Origin: Solea solea
Lineage: Eukaryota; Chordata; Actinopteri; Pleuronectiformes; Soleidae
Direction: 5' to 3'
Length of the DNA stretch: 64,000 bases
NCBI RefSeq assembly: GCF_958295425.1
Contig: NC_081141.1
Coordinates: forward strand, 20,448,884 to 20,512,883
Part shown: positions 1 to 11,690 of the stretch, piece after piece
Position numbering within the stretch: the first letter of the stretch is position 1
How the letters are laid out: each line of letters opens with the position of its first letter
Notes under the pieces: model-generated
What the model was told of the DNA's origin: nothing
What the model saw: only the letters and a program-made list of their open reading frames with translations
Databases searched by the model: none
Position numbers and translations under genes: made by a program

Positions 1-1599
1 AACACATATACAGTACTGTGCAAAAGCTTCAGGCCACCATTAGATTTATTGCTTTAGCAGTGCTATAATAATGACCATAAAGTCTAATTACTTCTCAATC
101 ATTTATGGGAACCATGTATGCAGTTTTCAAACAACAACATTTTCATGGGACAAAAACTGCTTCTACAGGTTTAAGTGTCAAGTATTAAGTGTGTGACCTG
201 CACTTACACTTAAATAATTGCATGGCACTGGAGTGGAACCCTAAATTAATGTTAAAACCTTGTGTTTATGCTGCTATTTCATTCAAATATTTGCTGTGGA
301 AAAGGTTCTCCCACACCACAGAGTGGTATCTCTGCTTGTCCTCTTGACAGGTCGAGGGTAGATAAGGCCCCGATGAGAACCGTGGAGAGTGAGCCCCGCC
401 AACGCAGCGCGCCTCTTCTCTCCCTCTCAAATTTGAGAGAGTTGTGTTTTCTCCGGGTTGATTATTCTGCAAAAATCCAGTGTAAAATGTCAGATATCCG
501 TATCAAGAGCACATGATAAGAATCAGCTTTATATTCACTGTCTATATCTACCATTTTCATTTAGAAATTCAGTCAAATTGCTCATGTTTACAGTGTAGTT
601 GTAAGCTTGTGTTTCTTTTAAAGGTCACATCAGGCGTGTGTTTTTGAACCTTTCGGGAAGGTTACAACCTCCAAATAATTGTTCACAGACTTTTTTTATC
701 CTAATGATGTTCAGTAGTAATGTGTTCTATATACTGACTGAAAGCTTTGTTTTGCTTCATAATTTTTTGGCAAATTACCTTCTTATAAACGTGAGCAAAG
801 AAACACAGATTCTCTGAAGACACGTCAGATCCAGAGCACAAATACAAATTCCTGAAATTCAAAGCAGGTCAAGTTTTAATATTGGTATGAAGTGGAAAAG
901 AAGTTAACTGAGAAAATAAAGTTTTATTTTATCAAATTTATAGATATATATATATATATTACATATTACTGTAGGACACTGTACGTCTCTCTGTGTGGAG
1001 AGACATGGATGTCTGCCAGATAGTGAGTTATCAGTGTGTGCAGCCAGGCAGAAAAAAAACGAATTCAAGATTAGTTTAGCATTAATCTAGTGGTCATTTT
1101 TGAAGCAGTTTTTAGTGAATGGACAGCACAAACATGCTCTAATCATTTTAAATTAGAAAATGTCTTACTGTGCAAAAGCCTTAGGCCAAGTCACGCTTGA
1201 GAATTACAGTACATGCACATGTTCTATGAGTTGGTGGCCTGAGGTGTTTTTCATACAGTATGTGTAAGACCAATGTCAGTCAAAGTGAAATAAAATGCAC
1301 TTCTATAGTGACTTGATCACTGATAAGTCGGTGTAAGATTATTTCAACTTTAAACGCTGACTATATTAAAAAAAAAAAAATGGGGGTTTGATTCCTATGT
1401 CAGACATGGCACTCACGACTCTTCCAGTGATGACACTCTCTGACCCATCAGTGGTCGGCAGTCTGTTGACGTCACAATTGCTATGACTGTATAGTCTAAT
1501 CTGAAGATATTAAGTTTTTCCTTGGTGAGCGATTGTAAAATCTTGGTTTCCAAAATAGCAGCCATCGCAGGGCTGACCTGGCTCCTGATACAGTATAAT

Positions 1600-1965
1600 G
1601 GTGCGTTCCAGTTGCAGTTGGAAGTCGGAATTTCAGAGTTCATGGATGGAATATTCAACTGGAACGTCCCCCACATGTACGATTTCCAACTCAGAATGTC
1701 GGAGCGACGTCACAAACCCATCAATGGTACGTAAACACTGTGTTTATTGCACTTCTGTCGTATTTGTTTCACATTAAGTCCGTCGGACACATTGTACGGT
1801 TCACGTTTTAATCCATGGACGACGCCGTTTATGCTCGCTTCGAATTCATCTCTTCCCGTGAGGGGACCGTGTTCTTCCAATTTGTCAGCTGGAATGCGTT
1901 CAGCTTGGAGGGTGACTTCACGCTCAGTTTGGACTTTTAACCTCCAGTGTAACAAAGCATGAATA
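1600..1965. mobile_element. Probable non-autonomous DNA transposon remnant
   Basis: The block opens with GTGCGTTCCAGTTGCAGTTG and carries the complementary CAACTGGAACG about 40 bp later (near 1657-1667), an inverted arrangement typical of teleost hAT-like miniature elements. A short + strand frame starting at the ATG near 1816 (about 41 codons to the stop near 1938) follows, but I recognise no domain in it. The superfamily is inferred from the inverted ends only; no target-site duplication was established. Confidence 0.35.
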
Positions 1966-2463
1966 TTCAAGGTTCATTCTGGGGTAATGAAAAACAACAA
2001 TTCACACAGTCGGCTGATTGTACAGTTATAAATCAATTATGTATAATTATATTAGGTGATGATTGAAATTGTACACACTGGGCCTTTTATTTATGACATG
2101 AATAGATAACGATATGAGGGCATAAATGTTACCTGAGTCATTATTGGATGTGGAGCAGAAGGTGGGGGACTATTTTTATCCGCTGACCTTTTAGACCTTT
2201 TTGAACAAATCCATAGCTGCCTCACTTCCAACTGTTACTCAATCACACTGATAAGCTGCGAGAGATAACTGCAAGCAAATGAGTGTCAGAAAAAAATAGG
2301 GGGGCAGGCTTTGAGAAACCAAAAAATAATGAGTGTTTATTCATTTATTTGTCTTTTTAAGTGATCCACTGAAGTTCCGTTTAGGATTTCCCCCTCTCCT
2401 GTGTGTGGGAGTGGTGTTGTATGATGTCGCTTCCCAGCTGATGGAGAGCCTGTTTTGCCTTTT

Positions 2464-2504
2464 CCTCTCCTCCTCCTCCTCCTCCTCCTCCTCCTCCTCC
2501 CCCT
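2464..2504. repeat. (TCC)n microsatellite in the tspan36 promoter
   Basis: About a dozen TCC units form a pyrimidine tract some 150 bp upstream of the tspan36 start codon. The opposite strand reads as a poly-Glu/poly-Arg open frame that is only a by-product of the tract. Confidence 0.9.
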
Positions 2505-2512
2505 CCCCAAAG

Positions 2513-2600
2513 CATGTGACCATGTGATCACAGTCACTGCAGCCAAGCTGAAGAAACTTGTGACTTAGAGCATCAGCATCAGCGAGCAAGATAAAAACTG
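2513..2600 (+). promoter_or_regulatory. tspan36: Putative tspan36 core promoter with tandem E-boxes
   Basis: Two back-to-back CATGTGA motifs stand at 2513-2519 and 2521-2527, with an ATAAAAA TATA-like box at 2591-2597. A start of transcription near 2620 would give a short leader before the ATG at 2654. CATGTGA is the core recognised by MITF/TFE-type bHLH-zip factors. That link is established knowledge of the motif; its use here is inference. Confidence 0.45.
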
Positions 2601-2653
2601 GACGACTCCACTGTCCGTCTTCCATCTCCTCCTCGTCGTCTCCAGCACTCAAC

Positions 2654-5600
2654 ATGGACTGCGGGATTTTAACATCGAAGAGCGTCCTCCTCCTCCTCAG
2701 CTTGATATTCTGGGTGAGTCCTGTTGTTATTTCTCTAAGAGATATGAATTTATGACATGAATATATATGGTGGTGGTGGTATTGCCAGGGGGAATTTATT
2801 GATACCATGATTTGTATTAATATTATCAGTAGTAGTTAGTGTGAGTGGCACAAATCAGTTTTGTAACTTTTAACATCGCGGCACCCAGCTGCAGTTTTTC
2901 TTTCTACATTCTGCACTTCCTCATTTTTGATCTATTATAAGGCAGAGGTAATTTAACTGATCTGAACTGACTCTGTTGTCACTCTGACTGTCTGACTCGA
3001 TGTAAACTCCTGTTTTGTTGTGTATGTGACTGAGTCTGCCATGCTCTGTCTGATCTCCTCTCTCCTTTGGAGGTAAATGGATAATGAAGGGACTGAGTAA
3101 ACGTCTCTGTCTGGCCCTCATGTCGGTGTAATTAGATTTACTGTGAGAAAACGGCAACCGTGTTTACTTCCAAATGAAACGAGCATGTTCTTTTCAAATA
3201 TTCTCATTCCTATTAGTTTTTTTTTATTATTTAGTATCTATCTTCTCCATTTAAACTCTTTGTTTGTACAGTCATCGTTTTTCCACCTCGAGACATTTGG
3301 TTTGTGTGGTGAAGGTTTTGTAACGGTATTGATTCATGATTAAAAACACAGTCTTCCAGGAAATGATGTTCCATAGAAAGACACACACAGCAGGTTGTTT
3401 ACATGAAAGAACATTTCCGTTTTATTATTATTATTATTATTAGCATTATTGTCATTATTATTATTGTTGTTGTTGTAACCTTTATTTAACCAGGAAATAA
3501 GAGAGATCTCTCACTTATAAATCAAGTTTATCCTGTGTTTTACAGCTGCTGCTGCTGCTGCTCACACATATCATATATAATACAGTATTAAATGACATTT
3601 CACTGTTAATTAAGAATGTGGGGCAGACAGCCGAGTACTATAAACAAACCAGTTCCTTGTCTTGGAATGAATCTTATTATTAAATCAATTTCTCTCGCCC
3701 ATTTTTAACTCTGACTGACCAACTGCTTGATTTTTCTTTTTTAGGAAATAACATTACGCTGCCTCAAATTCCAACCCTCAACATGGTTGTTTTATATTTA
3801 ATAAAAACAAATGTAATCTGTCTTCAGGACAAATTGGGGGGTGATTGATGGCGAATGTGAGGAGAACCCATGAGCGCAGACGTCACACTTTCTGTAAAAA
3901 TCCATCACATCTTCCCCCAAGACTCAGGTCTGACGTATATCACACAAAAATCATGCCCACTGATCGAGAAACAGCCCCCCCCACCCAACCCCCGAGGTTT
4001 TCTCACATTCCAGAGAGGTAACACTGTGCATGGGCGCAGTATGTTTTGTAAGCCTCCTTGTGCTGCTTCTTAAGTACAAGATCAGAGATTGTGGAGAGAT
4101 TAGGGGTGAGTTTTTTTTGTTGGGGAGGGCGGGGGGAGAAGTCGCCACAGTCTTCCACAGGGATCCCGTGACTGTGGAATGATTAAGAGTCGTGAGTCAT
4201 GTGGCTGAACACAGGGATGAATGATTGTTAGGTCACACACATTCTCACATGGGGGGGTAAGTAATACTGAAAGGTTTTAGGAAGCTCCAGCCGCAGTTGG
4301 TCAGGCTCTGGTTTCACCATACAGTGGGGGACGATTGGTATCAATAAGCAAAGCAATACCGCGATCTTTGTCCCCCAAATAGTCTTTGTTTTGTTTTTTT
4401 TAAAGTAACAATGTTATATGTGTTAACAATAAAGACTGTGTTGTCTATTGAGAGGAGTGAAAATAGTAAAAACACTGTTGACAATATTTCCGATATGTTG
4501 ATACAGCGCAGTATCGCCCCGCGAAATATAGCGATATTTGAGTGTTTTGATATCTTCTTACGGCCCTGTTACTTATGTAGCTTCCTTCTTGAGGTGGACG
4601 TTATCTACTGGACATCGGATACCACAGGCAAAGGGCTAAAAGAGTGACATTATTTATTTAAACGCAGGCACAGAAAGCAGCATAAAAGTGTCTGATGATT
4701 AACGTTGTGCTGCATTTTGCACGCTTACAGGCTTATGATTGGCGATAGTAGTGCACTTTCACGCCTTACGCTCCTCAGTGACAGACCGCTGACGACCGTA
4801 CAGCCTCTTCTCGTCATATGATGAGATGAGGCCGTATCAGATGATTAAATCAGAACAGTTTCCTTTGTGTTCTATCTGAGAGAGCTCTGCTGCTTTGTTC
4901 TCACTCATGATATACATGACTATAGTCAGGCTCGTCACATGGTATCACCTGCTGCGTTTTCTATTCAAGAAAACGAGCTGAAATGTTATCATTCACAAGG
5001 GCTTGTTCACAACCTTTTTTTGCTTTGATTCCAACACATTTACATACAAAAGGACACACTCATGTGGATGTTTATTAGTGGGAGGTTAAAATATATGCTG
5101 TTTCCGATCAGTGTCTTTGTTGCTAGGTTACAGACAACATCAGAATATTTGTGATTGTTGATTCTCTTTTAGCACAGATGTGGAAAAAAAATATCTAAAG
5201 CCAGAATTGTTCATACCCAGAATAACAACGACGACATAAACAGTGCTTAACTAATTTGTTGAAAAAAAAACCCATTATTGTTATGTATTTGGCAAATAAC
5301 AAACTGACTTCACCTTTTCCTACCCAAATTTGAGAAAGAAATGAATTAAGCATGAACATTCAACCACTAAAACAACAATTTTCTGTTCAGGAATGCGAGT
5401 AAATAACTATAATTTGACATCTTAATGAAGAAATAATGTAAAACAGTAAACTTGAAATTCAAAAATAACAATAATTATTATATTTTAGCATTAAAAATAT
5501 CATTTTGGGTGAAGAGTTTCTACATACTGCTGTATCAACCGTTACAGAAACCTAAAATATGATTTTGGTACTAAATAATTTGTTTAAATTAGGGCAGCTG

Positions 5601-8600
5601 TGGCTTTGGGTGGAGGTCTAAAATTCTTGCGATCATTTCTCACTCTTTATGTACCAATTTCATAAAAGTCTCCTGTCCTGCGAGCACACATGGTAACCAT
5701 AAGGCCAACGTCTGCCAACGACTGTAAATTTAGAAACGTGTAACACGTCATGACGAAGTTTCTTCTTCTTCTTCTTCTTCCTCCCGCAGGCGGCTGGAGC
5801 TGTGTTGGCGTACATCGGCGCGTATGTGATCAGAAGCTACAGCAACTTTGACAGTTTCATCCAGGACAGGTATGCACTGGTCCCGGCTGTGATCATCATT
5901 GCCGTCAGCGTGGTGATGTTCGTCTTTGGTCTGGTGGGATGCTGCTCCACGATCCGGGAGTCTAAAATCGGCCTCAGCTTTGTAAGTGTGTGTGTGTGTG
6001 TGTGTGTGTTGTTCATGAAAGTCGGACATGGACTTTAATTTGGTTTCTTTTTTTTTTATTTACGTCATATTTTTTTTCTCTCCCCAGTTCTGTGTGATCA
6101 TCTTGGTGATATTTGCAGCTGAAGTAGCTGCTTTGACATTTGGCTTCATCTACCAGGGCAAGGTAAGTCCAGTCCTGCATGAAGTACCTTAAAGGCATAC
6201 TTCAGTAAAAGTACAAGTATCTGACCAGAAAATGACTTTGGTAGAAGTTGAAGTAAATTTTTTATATTATTACTCAAGTAAAAGTCTTAAAGTATATGAC
6301 ATTTACTAAGTATCAAAAGTAATTTTCTGATGTAAAATGTACGTTTTAGAAGTAAAGGTGTTAGTTGTCATTCAACTAGAAGGCTGTGGGTTCAATTCCT
6401 TGAGCAAGACACTTAACCCCATGTTGCAGTATGTGAATGGGTGAACTGTAGTGTAAAGCAGCTCATCAAGACTAGAAAAGCTCTATATAAATACAGACCA
6501 TCATACCAACTTTTCTTCTTCTGATTTTATTTGGTAGTGACGAGCAACAAAGACAGTTAAAAGAAATGTAGTGAAGAAAAATGCGTTATTTCAGAAGTAT
6601 TTGTACTTGTGACATTCCAACAGTGTCCATCATTGTAAATCTGCTGAGTCACCTTTTTGTTCTTGTGTCTGCCAGATCAGCGGAGACCTGGAGCGCTCTA
6701 TGACCGATGCTCTAGCAAAGTATGACGGACAGGGGACGGAGACTAAAAGTGTGGACTACTTGCAGAATCAGGTTTGTGCTATACGTTCACTTTTTTTATC
6801 TTAATTCTCACAAACGTCTTGTTCTTCCGACGTTCTGTCTCTTGTGGGACATTTAAACTAAAACATAAATAGTCGCAACACAGCTTATCTACATGTATAG
6901 ATTGTGATGTGGTCTTCACTTATATTGCTTTAGATTTGGAACTATGCTCATACAGTATACGATACTGAGCAACTTCTTCTTCCACAATCCCACACACTGA
7001 TCCTTTAATGCAAGAATAAATCTATAATATAAATTATCTGGAAAGAGATTTAGGTGGACTGTATTGACACTGTGGAAAAAAGAAGCTCTTCTTCTTCTTC
7101 TTGTTATGATTATTATTATTAATAATAACCACCTGTCCATTTCCTCTTTGACTCTGTGCAGTTGCAGTGCTGCGGAGTTAAAAATTACACCAGCTGGTCC
7201 AACACGACCTGGTTTACCAGTCACAACAACACAGTTCCTCTGTCCTGCTGCAAAAACATCACCACAGCGTGCACTGGCAGACTGGATCAACCAGCTCTGC
7301 TTAACGTCGAGGTAAATCACCCATTTGACACCTTTTGTCAGTGTACAGTGTATTATTTTTTGCTATCTTCCAGATAGCTTCATGCGTATTGTTCACTCTG
7401 TGTGAAATACTCACCATACTTGTATTTTAGGGTTGTGAGGCCAAGCTGAAGAACCTCATAGAGAGTGTGTGGGGCTACGCCATGCTGGTCATCCTGGGCT
7501 TTGCCATCATCAAGGTAAGGATGAGTGAAAGCAAGAATGGCGCACCGCACACTTCAGCAGTGGTGAGATGTAGCTCTGAAGAGTGCACAAACAATAGGCT
7601 ACGCGCTACACTCCTCGACAAGTGCATCCATTTCTCTAACCTCGCGCCCGTCGCGTTGTGTCTGAGAGCTTTTCGAGGACGGAGAACAAGGTGATGCATT
7701 GTTGAATAGTGGAAGTCAAATCGAATTTACCCGTCTTCAAATCCACTTTTGCTGCCCTTTAAAACAGAAAGTAGGCAGTGCAGCATCCTGTCAGCCTTTA
7801 GTATTTAATTCACTTTTCCTTTTAACCTATAGAACACAGAGCCGATTTCCATTACTATGTTAAAAGTATAAGTATAGGCAGCAATATAGAGTGTCTTATA
7901 TCCTTTTTTCAGCACAACTTAGAGAATCTGATTAAAAAAATATATTTATTTTCACCAACTATCAGAATCAGAAACAGGTGTATTGCCATGTATGCTTGAA
8001 TCGATACAGGGAATTTGGTGCCAAAAATACAATTTAAAAAAAAAGAAACTATAGAATAAACACTATGTTAAACAAGCAACTATGAAACAATGTTAAATAC
8101 AATATTAAATACTATATAAACACACCTGGGCAAAAAGTACTCATAATGTTTAAAATCAGATTCTATTTGTGACTTGGAAACGCGTCACAGTTCAAAGTTC
8201 ACTTGGCTCGTTTTTATGAACAAAAATGAAAGAACAACGCGTCTGTTTTGTGACTTTGTGCACAATTATTGCTACTTAAATGGGAATCGTAACTTTGACA
8301 ACAACACATAAGAAGAAGAAGCCTGAATATGTGATACACACACACACAGCCCGGATGTCCATATAAGGAGTTGTGTATTATTCCCATGGCAATTTACCAT
8401 GGGTGCACCTTTGGCACAGTATCTGTGCCACATGAGCACTGAGGGTTAAATATGATCTTCCTCGCTGGAGTCAGAGATGGCCTTGTAAAAAAGGATCGAC
8501 ACGAGTTCTTTATAGTTCAGTCCAGAGCTATTCTTCCTCACTTAAACATACTGCTTCAGAAATATCTTTGAGCTCGTTTCTAACCATCTTTGTGTTTCCC

Positions 8601-8688
8601 GTTGCAGCTCTTTGGAATGTTGAGTGTGTGTGTCATCACCTGTAAAACCGGCAGCCGGAGAAGCGGCTACCAGTCGCTCCACGCCTGA
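2654..8688 (+). CDS. tspan36: Tetraspanin-36 (TSPAN3-group tetraspanin), complete, seven exons
   Basis: Coding exons: 2654-2713, 5790-5981, 6088-6162, 6676-6771, 7162-7311, 7431-7514, 8608-8688. They sum to 738 nt (245 aa), all introns are GT-AG and all junctions fall between codons. The protein has four membrane segments (about 11-32, 51-75, 85-108 and 205-230). The large extracellular loop has the tetraspanin CCG motif at 144-146, a second CC pair at 170-171 and Cys178 and Cys193, giving six loop cysteines, plus four N-glycosylation sequons (N149, N155, N163/164, N173). The short tail ends in a YQSL sorting-type motif at 240-243. Tetraspanins organise membrane microdomains with integrins and other partners. 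The N-terminus MDCGI and the C-terminal CVITCK stretch match the fish tspan36 proteins I recall better than human TSPAN3. The family is certain; the exact paralogue is likely. Confidence 0.9.
2714..5789 (+). other. tspan36: tspan36 intron 1
   Basis: A 3.1 kb intron. It holds an (ATT)n tract at about 3422-3472, a short fragment of the teleost TTTATTTAACCAGGAA repeat at about 3479-3497, a (CTG)n run near 3545, and at about 4325-4580 a remnant with ATATAGCGATAT-type motifs seen in teleost DNA transposons. A CTT/TTC run directly precedes the exon 2 acceptor. No coding potential is apparent. Confidence 0.7.
5986..6010. repeat. (GT)n microsatellite at a splice donor
   Basis: The GT run starts inside the extended donor GTAAGTGTGTG of tspan36 exon 2, so length changes could touch the donor context. 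Confidence 0.85.
6181..6640 (+). mobile_element. Nested teleost repeat: SINE-like core inside an AGTAAAAGTA repeat (copy 1)
   Basis: The outer element has AGTAAAAGTACAAGTATC-type sequence on the left and a TGATTTTATTTGGTAGTGACGAG block on the right. Its core (about 6360-6505) holds a tRNA-like B box (GGGTTCAATTCC) and ends in the widespread CTATATAAATACAGACCAT tail. A homologous copy with the same nesting lies at 62690-63075. It sits in tspan36 intron 3. The tRNA-derived nature is inferred from the B box. Confidence 0.65.
7515..8607 (+). other. tspan36: tspan36 intron 6 with repeat fragments
   Basis: An intron of 1.1 kb. Positions 7963-8060 contain the teleost repeat motif TCAGAATCAGAAAC followed by ATTGCCATGTATG. 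Positions 8270-8345 share AACAACACATAAGAAGA and GCCTGAATATGTGA with 11475-11530, so the two are copies of one interspersed repeat. No exon is seen. Confidence 0.55.
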
Positions 8689-9716
8689 CAAGAACACCCT
8701 AACACCGCTGGCCACAAATAAACACCGGGTGTCGTCTGATGCTGCTGCGTACAGAAGCGTATGCAGGTCAAACACGTGGGAACATTTCTTTTTGAAATAA
8801 TGGCCTATAAAATACACAGATTCTGCTCAGACGAGATCTAAATAAATACGTTTCCATTGTTCTTCCTGCACTGCCACGGCCCAGATATGGGACATTGTTT
8901 GGATTTTTTTCCCCCCCCGTTTTTTGTGTTCTATCTAAAGCTGACATGAAAGGAGAGGAAAGAAAACTATTTTTTGAGATGTTACTTGTAAATTTTCATC
9001 GTGTTGATACTCTTTTAAAGAACATGAATGTACCGTAATAATCATTGATTGTAATTACTGTAAACACAGTTCGAGAAATGTAATGCCTTCTTTAGGATTG
9101 CATTATTTTTAACCAACTGAATCAATGGGCACGCAAAAATATTGATGTACTGTAATAGTCATTTAGATGTATTTAACTATAGGTTGCAGTTCCACACAGT
9201 TTGGTGTTTGGTTATGATGTTTCTAAATTAAAGGAAAATGCTTCCTAGTTCACAATAATTTGGAGGTTGCTGCATGGTTTTATCACCTTTTTAAAATGCA
9301 ATATTTAAATTATATATATAATGTAGCATTCTGACAGTTGAACACATACTGTATTATTATTATGTTTTTTTACTGCAGTACATACACATTCAGAGCAACA
9401 TTTTAAACATGACTTGGCTGATAAAGAGGCCTCTTCCTTTACAGGAGATATACATTTGCTCATTTCTACATAAGCTTCTAAAAGATAAAAGTATAGACTC
9501 CACAGCTGTGATGGTGAAGCACAGATATAATGTTAACCAGCTGACGGACAAGTGATTTCATACGTTTGTTCAATTTCAGACTGAAATTATTGACATTTTT
9601 CCCTCAATGGTCCAAACCGGCTATGCATCAAACCCCAGTTTAATTATGCAATTATCCACAATAATATAAATCCATAGGTTTATGCAGTTGTATGTTCAGT
9701 TGCAGTGACAAATAAA
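8689..9716 (+). other. tspan36: tspan36 3' UTR with candidate poly(A) signals
   Basis: AATAAA occurs at 8841-8846 and at 9711-9716, consistent with a short and a long 3' UTR. Sequence between them is AT-rich and without long reading frames. Which signal is used cannot be told from sequence. Confidence 0.45.
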
Positions 9717-10848
9717 ATCCTGCAGGTAGCGTGAGAAAACCTGCTGTGGGTTTATGTCTCATTCAGCAGTTTTATCAGCGGAAATTATTCTGTGTTTTTA
9801 TTGGCGTTTGTCAGAGTTCAATGTTGTTTTCTGCGGTTGTAGATTTCTTTTGATTTTTGGTGATCTAGATATGGATCTTGATTCAGGGTTTTGATTTAAA
9901 TCACCAAAAATAAGTAAGTAATCAAATAAGTAAATAATGAGTAAATTGATAAATAATTTAAAGTAATAAAAAAAAATAAAAAGCCTGTTCTTTCATAGGA
10001 AAACAAAACACTTGCTCACTCCACACCTCGGTTAAGGTTGCTGAGCTTTCTGAAACGACGACTTGGTCCATATTCTATTCACCTGACACATGTTTCAGAG
10101 AGCCAAGGAGAATTCCTTAACCTAAAGTCCGCTGACGTCTGACTACTACTACTACTACTAGTGCAGCTGTCCTGCTTCTGCTTTTTCCACCATCAGTAAA
10201 ACACATCAGGGTGTGAGCTCCTCTGACAATGGTTTAAAAGTAAGTGGTTTTGATTTGTTTTTAATGAAAAGTCACACACTGGTGCTTTATGTCTTTCTCC
10301 TGTTGTCCAGCCGGATCCGCCCCTTTACTTTCACTCACCTTTAAAGAGCATAAAAAAAGAAAGAAGGTATTTTTAATCTGTGCACCGCTGCGAGTCCATT
10401 TCCTCTTTACCTCTGCTCTTTTTTTGCACACCTACCGAGCCAACGACAACAGATGTTGTATCGGGGACATTTCAGCCTGGCGCATCATTTATTTACTTCC
10501 TTCCCCGCTTAGACAGTAATCTGTTACAGGGACAGGTAATGTGAAGAGGACACACAATGTGTGACACTCACTCTGTGCTGAAGTTACAGTGTCTTTGCTG
10601 AGAAAACCCAGAACGGTTTCCTCCGTGTCGCAGGTGGAGGAAACATCCAATGTCTCTGTTAGCTCTGTCCCAAAAATAAACCCCCGCTGAATGCAAACAC
10701 TTTGCTTTTGAACGATGTCACATGCTTTAAAGGCTATATAAACAAACAGGGAGCCAGTACAATATCACCGTGGTTTTGTTTGGATTTTGTCTTCATGATA
10801 AATAATGACGTTGTCAAGACCAGGACCAGGAGCAGGTGCTGCTGACAA

Positions 10849-10879
<31 letters not shown>

Positions 10880-11542
10880 ATAGCCACCCTCTACCGACAC
10901 TGTGATGTCTCCATTTGTCAGATGCTATCAGTAATGAGAGAGGTCAGCCAGAAAAGAGGAACAGAAACACAGAACAGACACAGAACAAAGACTCAAATGC
11001 CCCAAATAAACAGAAGCAGCAGCAGCAGCAGTGTGCCATAACCACTGTGATCCAATTAAGCTTAATATATACAGTGTAACTTTTAACAAACAATTGTCCA
11101 TGTCTTTGAAAACTCAACCTCCAAACGAGCAAACACATATGGAGAACGAAAGTCATGTTTTCTTACTGTTCCCCTGCTACAGAAGAAAAACAGCTGAAGC
11201 AGTGGACTAAAGTAATTCACAATTTCCTTCTCACTGCGTTCCATTTGTGATCCTGACTTACCAACACATCAAAAGGAGCAGGTGCTCACCTGGGCGATAT
11301 AAAGCTCTTGGAACACAGAGCATAAATGTACAGTTTATACAGAGGGCGTAGCAATGCAACATTTACACAGTGTACACATCCTGTTTTTTTCCACAATCTG
11401 ATAAAAAAAAAACAGCTACTTCCGTACTTTATATCACTACTAAAAATTTGCTATCAAATGAATCATTACTTTGACTCAACAACACATAAGAAGACGATAT
11501 AACATGCATTTTGTAAAGCCTGAATATGTGACCTACATATAA

Positions 11543-11690
11543 AAAGCCCTGCTCCAACACACCTGATTCAAATGTCAGCTCGTTATCAAGCTCTGCAGAA
11601 TCCTGCTAACGAGCTGTTGATCTGAATCAGGTGTGTTGGAGCAGGGCAGTGTGCCCTGGGGACCAGGGTTGGGACACACTGTTGTAGGCA
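11543..11690. mobile_element. Palindromic MITE-like repeat (copy 1)
   Basis: Long inverted arms start CCCTGCTCCAACACACCTGA and end with the complementary TCAGGTGTGTTGGAGCAGGG. The GACCAGGGTTGGGACACACTG tail of this very common teleost repeat follows. A second copy is at 42244-42416. No coding capacity. Confidence 0.75.

Larger units (their letters stand above)
1..2510. other. Intergenic DNA upstream of tspan36, largely repeat-derived
   Basis: No convincing gene is seen here. Short direct copies of an ACTGTGCAAAAGC-type motif followed by AGGCCA occur near 15 and near 1168; this resembles the edge of a common teleost interspersed element and brackets about 1.15 kb. A second repeat-like block with the GTGCGTTCCAG / CTGGAACG inverted pair lies at about 1600-1670. 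A short AT dinucleotide run is at 943-958 and an A run at 1369-1380. The reading frames in the area are short and lack recognisable domains. Confidence 0.6.

Noticed and set aside
262..516. Overlapping short frames and a GC-rich stretch at 300-430 considered as a small RNA gene
   Set aside because: I could not match it to any U snRNA, snoRNA or tRNA that I know, and there is no conserved promoter element.
2341..2808. Minus-strand frame of 155 codons over the tspan36 first exon
   Set aside because: It runs antisense to the promoter, through the TCC tract, and consists mainly of Glu runs.
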